From: Acetobacter oeni
Lineage (GTDB): Bacteria > Pseudomonadota > Alphaproteobacteria > Acetobacterales > Acetobacteraceae
DNA: 64,000 nucleotides
NCBI RefSeq assembly: GCF_011516825.1
Contig: NZ_WOTA01000003.1
Location: 62,001-126,000 of the forward strand
Direction: 5' to 3'
The position numbers and the translations under genes are program-made. Positions within the stretch are counted from its first letter, which is position 1. The number at the start of each line of letters is the position of its first letter. Shown here piece by piece: positions 42,694 to 50,279 of this stretch. The notes beneath the pieces are model-generated. The model searched no databases, was not told the origin of the DNA, and was given only the letters and a program-made list of their open reading frames with translations.

Positions 42694-43635
42694 TCAGAAT
42701 TCAGACGACTGATCCAGAATTACCCGGGCCTGCATGGCATCCTGTGCGATCTGGGCTTTCAGGGCATCAAGTCCGTCAAACCGCTTCTCGGCGCGGAGCA
42801 GTGTGTGCAATGAGACGGAGAGTGTCTGACCGTAAAGATCGTCATCAAAGTCGAAGAGATTGACCTCAAGGCGGCTTTCCTGACCATCATTGATCGTTGG
42901 CCTGCGCCCGATATTGGCCACGCCACGACAGAGTCTTCCGTCTTCCAGCCTGACCGTTGTGGCATAAACGCCGCGGGCAGGCTCCAGATGTCGTCCCAGT
43001 TGTATGTTCGCGGTCGGGAAGCCGAGCAGGCGTCCCCGCTTATCTCCATGCCGAACAATGCCCCGAACAGACCAGGGCCGGCCCAGTTCCAGCGCTGCCC
43101 GCTCCGGATAGCCGTCCTGAAGCAGGCGTCTGATCCGGGTGGAGGAATAGGGGCCGTTCGTATCTGTCAGAGCAGGCACAAGCGTGAAGCCCATTCCAAG
43201 TTCGCAGGCACGTTCGGCAAGAAAATCCGTATTGCCACCCCGGCGATGTCCGAAGGCAAAATCATGACCACAGGCAATGTGCCGCAACCCGAGCGCCTGA
43301 TGCAGAACATCTTCTACGAACTGCTCCGCGCTCATCTGTGAGAATGCTTCATCGAAGCGAATCTGGAATACATGTTTGACGCCGAGCGCCGCGAGAGCAG
43401 AAAACCGCTCCTCCGGCAGTGTCAGACGGAACGGCGGGTCCTGAGGGCGAAATAACTCACGCGGATGTGGTTCAAATGTGACGACGGCGAGCGGTTCGTC
43501 CGGGCGCGCCTGGTGCAGGGTTCGGACCAGATGAGCATGCCCGAGATGGACACCGTCGAAATTTCCCAGGGCCGCAACGGCGCCCCGGGCATGGACAGGA
43601 ATTGTGCGCCAGTCGGTATGGAGCGTAGCATTCAT
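42694..43635 (-). CDS. ribF: Bifunctional riboflavin kinase / FAD synthetase
   Basis: RibF makes FMN and FAD from riboflavin. The 313-residue protein has the N-terminal FAD synthetase domain (VAALGNFDGVHLGHAHLVRT, HDFAFGHRRGGN) and the C-terminal kinase domain (RPWSVRGIVRHGDKRGRLLG with FPTANIQL). Both are complete. It starts inside the mtnC stop (ATGA), so it is translationally coupled to the methionine salvage genes. The combination is not functionally obvious and may simply reflect co-transcription. Confidence 0.95.
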   Translation of the reverse strand: MNATLHTDWRTIPVHARGAVAALGNFDGVHLGHAHLVRTLHQARPDEPLAVVTFEPHPRELFRPQDPPFRLTLPEERFSALAALGVKHVFQIRFDEAFSQMSAEQFVEDVLHQALGLRHIACGHDFAFGHRRGGNTDFLAERACELGMGFTLVPALTDTNGPYSSTRIRRLLQDGYPERAALELGRPWSVRGIVRHGDKRGRLLGFPTANIQLGRHLEPARGVYATTVRLEDGRLCRGVANIGRRPTINDGQESRLEVNLFDFDDDLYGQTLSVSLHTLLRAEKRFDGLDALKAQIAQDAMQARVILDQSSEF

Positions 43636-44354
43636 AGACAGGCGGAAGCCGGGGCCGGAAGAGCAAACAGGGTCGCAACTTCCGTCATGTCATGTGCAAC
43701 AGGGTGATCATCACCCGCCACAGTTTCGTCCTCTGTTCTTACCATCTGGCAGGTCAGCATTCCGGCAGAGCCTGCCGCGTCCAGTTCGGCCACGACATCG
43801 GAGACAAACAGCACATCACTCGCCACCCAGCCCTGAGTCGTAATGATCTTACGATAGCTGGCCGTGTCTTTTTTGCCACCCATCTCCAGATCAAGAAAAG
43901 CGGAAAACAGAGATGTCAGATCGCCATCGGTCGTGTGGGCGTAAATCAGTTTCTGCGCCGCCGATGAGCCGGAAGAGTAAACAGCAAGTGTCAGGCCGGT
44001 CTGATACCATGCCCGCAGAACCGGTGGCACATCCGGGAAGAGTGACGCCACCAGTGTCCCATCAGCGTAACCCTCCGCCCACGCCTGGCCCTGCAAAGTT
44101 TTTAACGGAGCCACCTTCGCGTCTTCATTCATCCAGGTCAGCAACTGTTCAGCCGGTTCTTTTCCGGGTGCAAGAAGCTTTGTTGCCGCAAGCGCCTGTT
44201 CGACGACCGGGTCGTGACGGCGTCGTTTAATAAGATCAGGCAGTATCTTTCGCGCGTAGGGGAACAGCACTCTGTGAACAAAGGAGACGGGGGTTGTCGT
44301 GCCCTCAATGTCGAGCAGGATCACCTTCGGCGGTGTAGCCACGACCGGTTTCAT
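43632..44354 (-). CDS. mtnC: Acireductone synthase (enolase-phosphatase E1)
   Basis: MtnC, a HAD-superfamily enzyme, enolises and dephosphorylates a diketo-phosphopentane intermediate of the methionine salvage pathway. The 240-residue protein has motif 1 VILLDIEGTTTPVSFVHRVL, motif 2 LAVYSSGSSAAQKLIYAHTT and motif 4 VLFVSDVVAELDAAG. It overlaps mtnD and ribF by four bases each. The substrate assignment is well supported by the adjacent mtnD and mtnB genes. Confidence 0.94.
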   Translation of the reverse strand: MKPVVATPPKVILLDIEGTTTPVSFVHRVLFPYARKILPDLIKRRRHDPVVEQALAATKLLAPGKEPAEQLLTWMNEDAKVAPLKTLQGQAWAEGYADGTLVASLFPDVPPVLRAWYQTGLTLAVYSSGSSAAQKLIYAHTTDGDLTSLFSAFLDLEMGGKKDTASYRKIITTQGWVASDVLFVSDVVAELDAAGSAGMLTCQMVRTEDETVAGDDHPVAHDMTEVATLFALPAPASACL

Positions 44355-44896
44355 ACCGATTGCACCGGGAAGCGATCCGCAATGTCATCGCCGGTATAAT
44401 CCGCGATCCATCCGTCCCTGTTGGTGAAAATCCGCAATGCGACGACGTCTGGCTCCTCACCGGCATCGAACCAGTGCGGTATGCCCGCAGGAACTGAGAT
44501 CAGATCGCGCTGTGTGCATCCGATATCATAAACGCGGCCATTGGTATGCAGCACAAAATGACCAGCCCCATGCACGAAGAACCGAACCTCATCCTCTGTA
44601 TGAATATGCTCTGAAAGAAATTTCTTCCGTAACATCTCACGGCCCGGCGTATTCACGTCAATACGAATAACATCGGCAGAGCCGGCGCCAGTCTCGCCCA
44701 TCAGCCTGTCGAGCCAGAGACGATACCGACCCAGCACGGTGGTTTCATCGGCGTCCCGGGCTGGTGGCTCGACATCATCCCAGCGCTCGAACCTGACGCC
44801 GATCATTTTCAGCCGAGCGGCAATCATCTGCGGATCATTCGTGGAAAATTCCGGATGACCGGCATTTACATCGTTGAAAATGACAAGGCTGCTCAC
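44351..44896 (-). CDS. mtnD: Acireductone dioxygenase
   Basis: MtnD oxidises the acireductone of the methionine salvage pathway to a keto-acid plus formate (Fe form), or releases carbon monoxide (Ni form). The 181-residue cupin has the metal motif EHIHTEDEVRFFVHGAGHFV and the fourth ligand in GIPHWFDAGEEPDVVALR. It starts inside the mtnB stop and ends inside the mtnC start, a tight operon. The metal, and therefore the product, cannot be read from the sequence. Confidence 0.95.
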   Translation of the reverse strand: MSSLVIFNDVNAGHPEFSTNDPQMIAARLKMIGVRFERWDDVEPPARDADETTVLGRYRLWLDRLMGETGAGSADVIRIDVNTPGREMLRKKFLSEHIHTEDEVRFFVHGAGHFVLHTNGRVYDIGCTQRDLISVPAGIPHWFDAGEEPDVVALRIFTNRDGWIADYTGDDIADRFPVQSV

Positions 44897-45570
44897 ATCA
44901 CGTCTCGCGCAGGTATGGCAGGGAGGAGTTTAAGTCGTTCAAGCTCGCAGGTGAGCAGAAATTCCAGTCCCTCAAGGCGGGTCAGCGCCGTCGTCATATC
45001 CGGTCCCCAGATATACACCCCGTGGCCACGAATAATATATCCGGCCTTCATTTCATCCAGATACAGCGCGACACTTCTTGAAAGGCGCGCAATATTCTGA
45101 TCATTGGCGAACACAGGCACGGAAAGTCGTGTTTCATGTGTTGTCTGGTCTTCAAATACCTTGAGAACTTCGTAATCTTCAAGGTAGAGCGCGGGCTCTT
45201 TGATGACCATGGAAAGTACGGTAGCTGCTACGGAATGACCATGCAGCACGGCGCCCGCATTCGGGAAATGCTCATAAATCTGACAGTGCAGCAAAGTTTC
45301 AGCGCTCGGCCGATCGCCTTCATGACGTGCCTCACCGTTCAGGCCGACCTCAATTACGCCGTCCGAAGTCAAAAACCCTTTATGGCCACCGGATCTCGTT
45401 ATCGCGATCCTGCCATCAGCCAGACGAATACTGAGGTTGCCAGCTGTTGCCGGAACCCATCCACGATCATCCATCCGGTGTCCGGCCTGGATGATCGCTG
45501 CAACAGCGAGATCCCATGTCTGGTTGTCACCGGATATCACGGACAGGCTTCCCGACGCCGAACTCATCAT
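44893..45570 (-). CDS. mtnB: Methylthioribulose-1-phosphate dehydratase
   Basis: MtnB dehydrates methylthioribulose-1-phosphate. The 225-residue class II aldolase-like protein has TAGNLSIRLADGRIAITRSG, the zinc site AVLHGHSVAATVLSMV and GYIIRGHGVYIWGPDMTTAL. The frame begins with two adjacent ATG codons at 45570 and 45567. It lies 16 bases after tatA on the same strand, with mtnD overlapping its end. mtnA, mtnK or mtnP are not in the window. Confidence 0.92.
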   Translation of the reverse strand: MMSSASGSLSVISGDNQTWDLAVAAIIQAGHRMDDRGWVPATAGNLSIRLADGRIAITRSGGHKGFLTSDGVIEVGLNGEARHEGDRPSAETLLHCQIYEHFPNAGAVLHGHSVAATVLSMVIKEPALYLEDYEVLKVFEDQTTHETRLSVPVFANDQNIARLSRSVALYLDEMKAGYIIRGHGVYIWGPDMTTALTRLEGLEFLLTCELERLKLLPAIPARDVM

Positions 45571-45586
45571 CCCGATCTTTCAGTAT

Positions 45587-45850
45587 TCAGGACGAATGTG
45601 TGCTGCCGGGAGTCCGGCTGGTGACATTACTGTCGGCTGTGAAAGTCGTTCCTGCCGGAGGAGGGGCGGGAATACGGCTGTCAGGTTTGCCGCTTTGCTC
45701 CATGGATTCGTCATCTTCAAGATTTTTCTTGAATGATTTAATGCCTCTGGCGAAATCGCCCATAAGCCCGCTGATTTTTCCGCCGCCGCCGAAAACGACC
45801 ACCACAACGGCCAGCACGATCAGCCAGTGCCAGATGCTCAAGCTACCCAT
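45587..45850 (-). CDS. tatA: Sec-independent translocase protein TatA
   Basis: TatA forms the pore of the twin-arginine translocase. The 87-residue protein has the N-terminal helix [20 protein letters not shown], the Gly hinge and the amphipathic helix [20 protein letters not shown], then an acidic stretch and a Pro/Ser/Thr-rich tail. GGAG lies upstream of the ATG at 45850. tatB and tatC are not here. It stands 16 bases before mtnB, so it may be the first gene of the methionine salvage operon, although its own role is unrelated. Confidence 0.93.
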   Translation of the reverse strand: MGSLSIWHWLIVLAVVVVVFGGGGKISGLMGDFARGIKSFKKNLEDDESMEQSGKPDSRIPAPPPAGTTFTADSNVTSRTPGSTHSS

Positions 45851-46032
45851 TGCCTCGACTCCTGGTTATATTTCATCGCGCTGGCCGGATCGGACCAGGC
45901 GCGCATTTGCTTTAATAAACTCATATGGGAGATGGCTGCCCCGCGCCCGTCATGCAAGCGTTCTGTATGAGCTATTACACTTCAACGTATGACAACGCCA
46001 TCTGTCTCCGGTCTGCAGCAATGACTGAGACA

Positions 46033-46536
46033 TCAGGAAATCCATCCGGGGCGCGGGGCAGGCAGGATAAAGCCGTAAGTCGGATAGACTGTGCGGCCCA
46101 TTGTTCCCGTCGGAGACCACCACACACGGACATGGGTCCAGTCATTTGCCGGCGAAACATCCACCACCGGAACCGCGTGATCGACACGTCCGGGATTCCA
46201 GTTGGCCTGATCGACAAGAATGGCTCGCGGGCCGCGAACGGATCGTACGACTGACACATGTCCGTCAGGCAGTCTGGAAGATGAGCGGAAGACAAGCACT
46301 GAGCCGGCCTGGGGTGTCGCTGCCCTTGGATACTCACCACGAGCAGCCACCCACCATGAAGCCGCGCGCCCTGTAAGTGCGATCGTGGAATGCTCCCTGG
46401 CCCACGGAGCGCATTGCAGCCGTCCATGCCAGCTTCGTCCCGTGCCGCCACCTCCTGCGCAGGCCGCAAGCAGAAAAGGCATGACAAGCACAATCAAACG
46501 GGACCGGGTGAGGCGAAAGCGATCACGGGGGGGCAT
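46033..46536 (-). CDS. CHAP-domain lipoprotein, probable peptidoglycan amidase
   Basis: From the ATG at 46536 the protein has 167 residues, with a signal peptide ending in a lipobox (FLLAAC), so it is probably a lipoprotein. A CHAP domain follows: the catalytic Cys in LQCAPWAREHS, the Trp-rich region RAASWWVAARG and the His in GHVSVVRSVRG. CHAP proteins cleave peptidoglycan or peptides. The frame is open to 46689, overlapping recX by an ATGA, but only the ATG at 46536 gives a sensible signal peptide. No strong ribosome site is seen, so the start remains open. Confidence 0.75.
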   Translation of the reverse strand: MPPRDRFRLTRSRLIVLVMPFLLAACAGGGGTGRSWHGRLQCAPWAREHSTIALTGRAASWWVAARGEYPRAATPQAGSVLVFRSSSRLPDGHVSVVRSVRGPRAILVDQANWNPGRVDHAVPVVDVSPANDWTHVRVWWSPTGTMGRTVYPTYGFILPAPRPGWIS

Positions 46537-46685
46537 GTCGTGCTTTGTTGTTTTTTCGGTATGATATGACGCTGTTTTTCGCCCTGTATCCGTGGATACC
46601 GAAGGAGTTCTGACGCGGAAGCCACCGCGACAGGTCCGGTGTCTGACGGGGTTCCGAAATATATTTCGAAGAAAGTCGAAGCTGT

Positions 46686-47327
46686 TCACAGTGCGTCTTT
46701 CAACGCGATAATTCTGTCTTCTGCTTCTTCCCGATCAGTTGTGAGCGCCTGCATGGCAATGTCCCGTGCAAATCCGGCCCGTGCAAACGCCATCAAAAGA
46801 CGCTGCTCATTTTTTTGTCTGTCAGCGGACTCGTCAGGCGATGCAACGCTGAACGGTCCTGCTCGTCTTTTGCGTGCGAAAACCAGAGCCGCTCCCAGTT
46901 CCGATTCGCGGGCCCGTTCATCACTGCCAAGTGTCACATTCAGCACATTGCTGACTGTCGACGTTGCAATCCCCTTCGCAGCCAGTCGTGCTTCAATGGC
47001 GCGGCGGGACTGGCCTGAATGGCTCAGGCGCGTTGCTCTCGCCTTCGCAAAAGACGAATCGTTTATAACGCCAAGTTCCACCATGGTGCGCGCAACAGAC
47101 GTGGCCAGCGGCATTAGCCGTGCCGTTATTTCTGCGATTTCAGAAGCGTCTGTACCGGACTCTGAGGCTCTGCGCCCCCACCGGCTGATACGTCGTTCAA
47201 GAACCTGAGCCAGACCACGCTCGGTTGCAGAGAAGCGTGCCAGGTGAGCGAGTGCGGCCTCACGAAGTGCCGCCTGATCGGGAGGCGGTCCTGCCGGGCG
47301 TTGTGTGCGAGGAGTCCGGGTAACCAT
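46686..47327 (-). CDS. recX: Recombination regulator RecX
   Basis: RecX inhibits RecA filament formation. The 213-residue protein has the helical repeats typical of the family (LREAALAHLARFSATERGLA, LGVINDSSFAKARATRLSHS, FARAGFARDIAMQALT). Alphaproteobacterial RecX proteins are divergent and longer than the enteric one, in line with this length. The recA gene is not adjacent. It diverges from the rplK operon; the region between them (47328-47576) carries the rplK promoter. The ribosome site is weak. Confidence 0.85.
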   Translation of the reverse strand: MVTRTPRTQRPAGPPPDQAALREAALAHLARFSATERGLAQVLERRISRWGRRASESGTDASEIAEITARLMPLATSVARTMVELGVINDSSFAKARATRLSHSGQSRRAIEARLAAKGIATSTVSNVLNVTLGSDERARESELGAALVFARKRRAGPFSVASPDESADRQKNEQRLLMAFARAGFARDIAMQALTTDREEAEDRIIALKDAL

Positions 47328-47442
47328 TGCTCTGCAATTCTAACATATTGAGTTGTCAGTTGTCATAGCGGGGATTGAGATAAGGGCAGAACGGCGTATT
47401 GGTGTGGATCGATATTGATGATGGCATGATAATCACTCCTGC

Positions 47443-47471
47443 TTGACTCACTTTCATATCAGGCGTATGCG
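47443..47471 (+). promoter_or_regulatory. Promoter of the rplK operon
   Basis: TTGACT at 47443-47448, a 17-base spacer, and a -10-like TATGCG at 47466-47471, followed by the GC-rich start region GCGCCCCTCC. It lies 105 bases before the rplK start. The layout matches the promoters before rpsL and tRNA-Tyr, supporting a shared housekeeping promoter type. No secE or nusG lies between recX and rplK. Confidence 0.55.
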
Positions 47472-47576
47472 CGCCCCTCCTACGGAACGCGGGAGAATTT
47501 CCGGAATGCCCGTGATAAAGCATGCCGGTGTCGCTCGAACCGCGGTCCGGGCACAATATTATAAGGAGTCCCGGAT

Positions 47577-48011
47577 ATGGCCAAAAAGATTGTTGGCTAC
47601 ATCAAGCTGCAGATTCCCGCAGGCAAGGCAAATCCGTCGCCGCCGGTCGGTCCCGCTCTCGGTCAGCGTGGTCTGAACATTATGGAATTTTGTAAAGCGT
47701 TCAACGCGAAGACGCAGGGTATGGAGCCGGGGATGCCGGTTCCGGTCGTCATCACCGCCTACGCTGACCGTACTTTTAGCTTCATCACGAAGACGCCGCC
47801 GAATACTTACTTCCTGCTTAAGGCCGCCAAAATCTCCAAGGGCAGCCAGACCGTCGGTAAGTCGGCCACAGTCGGCAAGGTCACGATGTCGCAGCTGCGC
47901 GAAATCGCTGAGACAAAGACACCGGACATGAATGCCAACGATATAGACGGCGCAGTCCGGATGCTGATCGGTTCAGCCCGTTCTATGGGCCTGCAGGTTG
48001 TGGAGGGCTGA
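47577..48011 (+). CDS. rplK: Ribosomal protein L11
   Basis: L11 is part of the GTPase-associated centre of the 50S subunit. The 144-residue protein starts [20 protein letters not shown] and has the conserved [20 protein letters not shown] near residue 22. It is intact and typical in length. AAGGAG precedes the ATG. It is followed by rplA after four bases. In most bacteria secE-nusG precede it; here recX, on the opposite strand, does. Confidence 0.98.
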   Translation: MAKKIVGYIKLQIPAGKANPSPPVGPALGQRGLNIMEFCKAFNAKTQGMEPGMPVPVVITAYADRTFSFITKTPPNTYFLLKAAKISKGSQTVGKSATVGKVTMSQLREIAETKTPDMNANDIDGAVRMLIGSARSMGLQVVEG

Positions 48012-48015
48012 TATT

Positions 48016-48708
48016 ATGGCAAAGAACAAGCGTCTGACGGCCGCCCGTGCATCTGTTGACAGCACGAAGGTCTACGGTCTTGATGAGGCTATCGGTCTCG
48101 TGAAGGCGAATGCCAAAGCGAAATTCGACGAAACCGTCGAAATCTCCATGAATCTCGGTATTGATCCGCGGCATGCGGATCAGATGGTGCGTGGCCTGCT
48201 CTCCCTGCCTAACGGAACGGGTAAGACGCTTCGCGTCGCTGTGTTCGCACGGGGTCCGAAGGCTGAGGAAGCTCAGGCGGCCGGTGCCGACATTGTTGGT
48301 GCGGAAGATCTGATGGAGAAGGTGCAGGCTGGCGAAATTAATTTCGACCGCTGCATCGCGACCCCTGACATGATGGGTCTTGTTGGCCGTCTTGGTAAGG
48401 TGCTCGGTCCGCGTGGTCTGATGCCGAACCCGAAGCTTGGTACTGTGACGATGGATGTTAAAGGCGCTGTCACGGCGGCCAAGTCCGGTCAGGTTGAGTA
48501 TCGCGCTGAAAAGGCCGGTATCGTTCACGCCGGGATTGGTAAGGCCTCTTTCGGAGAGGACAAGCTCGCTGAGAACATCCGTGCATTTGTGGATGCTGTT
48601 CAGAAGGCTCGGCCGACAGGTGCGAAAGGCACGTATCTGAAGAAGATGGCGTTGTCGTCCACCATGGGGCCTGGGGTGCATATTGACGTGTCGGGCTTCG
48701 CGGCCTGA
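48016..48708 (+). CDS. rplA: Ribosomal protein L1
   Basis: L1 forms the stalk that moves deacylated tRNA out of the E site, and in enterobacteria it represses its own operon. The 230-residue protein has [16 protein letters not shown] at the start and [18 protein letters not shown] near residue 130. The ATG at 48016 has GGAGG nine bases upstream; the frame is open slightly further to 47998. It lies four bases after the rplK stop. Confidence 0.98.
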   Translation: MAKNKRLTAARASVDSTKVYGLDEAIGLVKANAKAKFDETVEISMNLGIDPRHADQMVRGLLSLPNGTGKTLRVAVFARGPKAEEAQAAGADIVGAEDLMEKVQAGEINFDRCIATPDMMGLVGRLGKVLGPRGLMPNPKLGTVTMDVKGAVTAAKSGQVEYRAEKAGIVHAGIGKASFGEDKLAENIRAFVDAVQKARPTGAKGTYLKKMALSSTMGPGVHIDVSGFAA

Positions 48709-49009
48709 CATCATAAAGATGATCCCGGATGATGTCACAGTCGTCCGGTTTCCAGGGTGGCGCCTCAGGGGGCTGCCCGATCCTGTCCAAGACCGGCTGC
48801 GGCTGAAGCCTTAATAATCTGTCTCCGACTTGTCGGAAGGTGGGTGCGACCGGGAGACGAGGATACTGGTTATGCAGGTTTCACATCTGCGTCTCCGTGT
48901 GTTCCGTAACAGAGGACAGGCGAGCCGGACCTGACGTCTGTGTGACTGACGGTCCCTGGATAACCCGGCCGACCCGCTTTGTGTGGGAAGGCTCAAATGG
49001 AGACGGGAA
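48709..49009 (+). promoter_or_regulatory. Leader region of rplJ-rplL (possible L10 autoregulatory RNA)
   Basis: About 300 bases between rplA and rplJ carry no gene. In many bacteria the L10 leader here folds into a structure bound by L10-L12 that controls translation. The length and place fit, and several inverted GC-rich segments are visible, but I could not establish the conserved kink-turn by eye. Confidence 0.45.
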
Positions 49010-49534
49010 GTGAACCGTACGGAGAAGCGCGAATTTGTCGCGTCCCTCGCCGCCGTATTCGCCGAGACGTCCATGGTGGTTGTCACCCGTAATGACGGGC
49101 TGACAGTCGCTCAGGTGACGGATCTGCGACGCAAGGTGCGCGCTGCGGGTGCGACATACAAAGTCGCGAAGAACCGGCTGGCCACTCTCGCCCTGGACGG
49201 GACCCGGTTCGACGGGATTGCTCCTCTGCTGAAAGGCCCGACCGCGCTCGCGTGGTCGCAGGACCCTGTGGCAGTGGCCAAGGCAATCGTCGAGTTCGCC
49301 AAGACCAATGAGAAGCTGGTTCTGCTTGGCGGAGCCCTCGGCACCCAGACGCTCAGCGTCGAAGGTGTCAAGGCGCTTGCCGAGCTGCCGTCGCTCGAAA
49401 CACTCCGCGCGCAGCTGGTGGGGCTTATCTCCACACCGGCCACGCGTATCGCGGGTGTTCTTCAGGCGCCGGCGGGGCAGCTTGCTCGGGTCTTTGGGGC
49501 CTATGCCAAAACGGGCGAGGCTGACGCAGCCTGA
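49010..49534 (+). CDS. rplJ: Ribosomal protein L10
   Basis: L10 anchors the L7/L12 stalk. The 174-residue protein starts with GTG at 49010 ([20 protein letters not shown]), which gives the normal N-terminus. The frame is open to 48983, but that would add nine unusual residues. GGAG lies seven bases upstream. The end is [17 protein letters not shown]. The upstream leader may regulate it. rplL follows after 95 bases. Confidence 0.97.
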   Translation: MNRTEKREFVASLAAVFAETSMVVVTRNDGLTVAQVTDLRRKVRAAGATYKVAKNRLATLALDGTRFDGIAPLLKGPTALAWSQDPVAVAKAIVEFAKTNEKLVLLGGALGTQTLSVEGVKALAELPSLETLRAQLVGLISTPATRIAGVLQAPAGQLARVFGAYAKTGEADAA

Positions 49535-49629
49535 TTTGTCCCCGTCATGGGGGTAGGGAAATTCGTATGACTCCTGAGAAACGGGGTTGTGCAACCATAA
49601 TCAGTATCTATATTGGGAAAGACTATCAC

Positions 49630-50004
49630 ATGGCCGATCTGAACAAGCTTGTTGACGAGCTGTCCGCTCTTACGGTTCTCGAAGCTGCTGAGCTGTCAAA
49701 GCTTCTTGAGGAGAAGTGGGGCGTTTCTGCTGCTGCTCCTGTTGCTGTCGCTGCTGCTGCTCCGGGTGCCGCCGCTGCTCCGGCTGAAGAGCAGACCGAA
49801 TTCACGGTTATCCTTGCCAAGGCAGGCGAGAAAAAGATCAACGTCATTAAGGAAATCCGTACGATCACCGGCCTGGGTCTGAAGGAAGCGAAGGATCTCG
49901 TTGAGGGAGCGCCAAAAACCGTTAAGGAAGGCGTTAACAAGGATGAGGCCGAGAAAATCAAGAAGACTCTTGAGGACAACGGTGCATCTGTTGAAATCAA
50001 ATAA
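49630..50004 (+). CDS. rplL: Ribosomal protein L7/L12
   Basis: The flexible stalk protein that recruits translation factors. From the ATG at 49630 it has 124 residues: the N-terminal dimerisation helices ([20 protein letters not shown]), an Ala-rich hinge ([17 protein letters not shown]) and the C-terminal factor-binding domain with [20 protein letters not shown]. The frame is open from 49567, but only the ATG at 49630 gives the standard start. Two hairpins between it and rpoB may set the ratio of ribosomal protein to polymerase expression. Confidence 0.97.
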   Translation: MADLNKLVDELSALTVLEAAELSKLLEEKWGVSAAAPVAVAAAAPGAAAAPAEEQTEFTVILAKAGEKKINVIKEIRTITGLGLKEAKDLVEGAPKTVKEGVNKDEAEKIKKTLEDNGASVEIK

Positions 50005-50021
50005 CGATATATGTTCTTATG

Positions 50022-50052
50022 ACGGAGCGTGTGCCGCTTCGTTGTGTTTTTT
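50022..50052 (+). terminator. Attenuator/terminator candidate between rplL and rpoB
   Basis: ACGGAGCG-TGTGC-CGCTTCGT is an 8-bp stem with one G-T pair and a 5-base loop, followed by TGTGTTTTTTG. It lies 18 bases after rplL. In many bacteria a partial terminator at this place lowers rpoBC expression relative to rplJL, which fits. Confidence 0.6.
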
Positions 50053-50066
50053 GAGTTAGATTATCG

Positions 50067-50091
50067 GGCGGAGGCTGTTCTGGTCTCCGCC
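50067..50091 (+). promoter_or_regulatory. Second hairpin in the rplL-rpoB gap
   Basis: GGCGGAG and CTCCGCC form a perfect 7-bp stem with an 11-base loop. It follows the first hairpin closely and lacks a T-run, so RNA processing (an RNase III-type site in enterobacteria) or stability is possible. Confidence 0.4.
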
Positions 50092-50279
50092 TGTTCGTCT
50101 GTAACGGATCTCAGAGTGGGTCTGTTAAGTCGGGCGATTGAGGCAGGGTGCGCGAAAGCAGAGCGGTAACGGCTGCATTTGGTGCGATATTTCGGCCGGA
50201 CCGTCTGGCCTCCTGTTTTTCCGGTAATTCCGGGGGTGGGGGGCCTTGTGGTCCGACGGCAGGGACGGGGCAGGATAGA

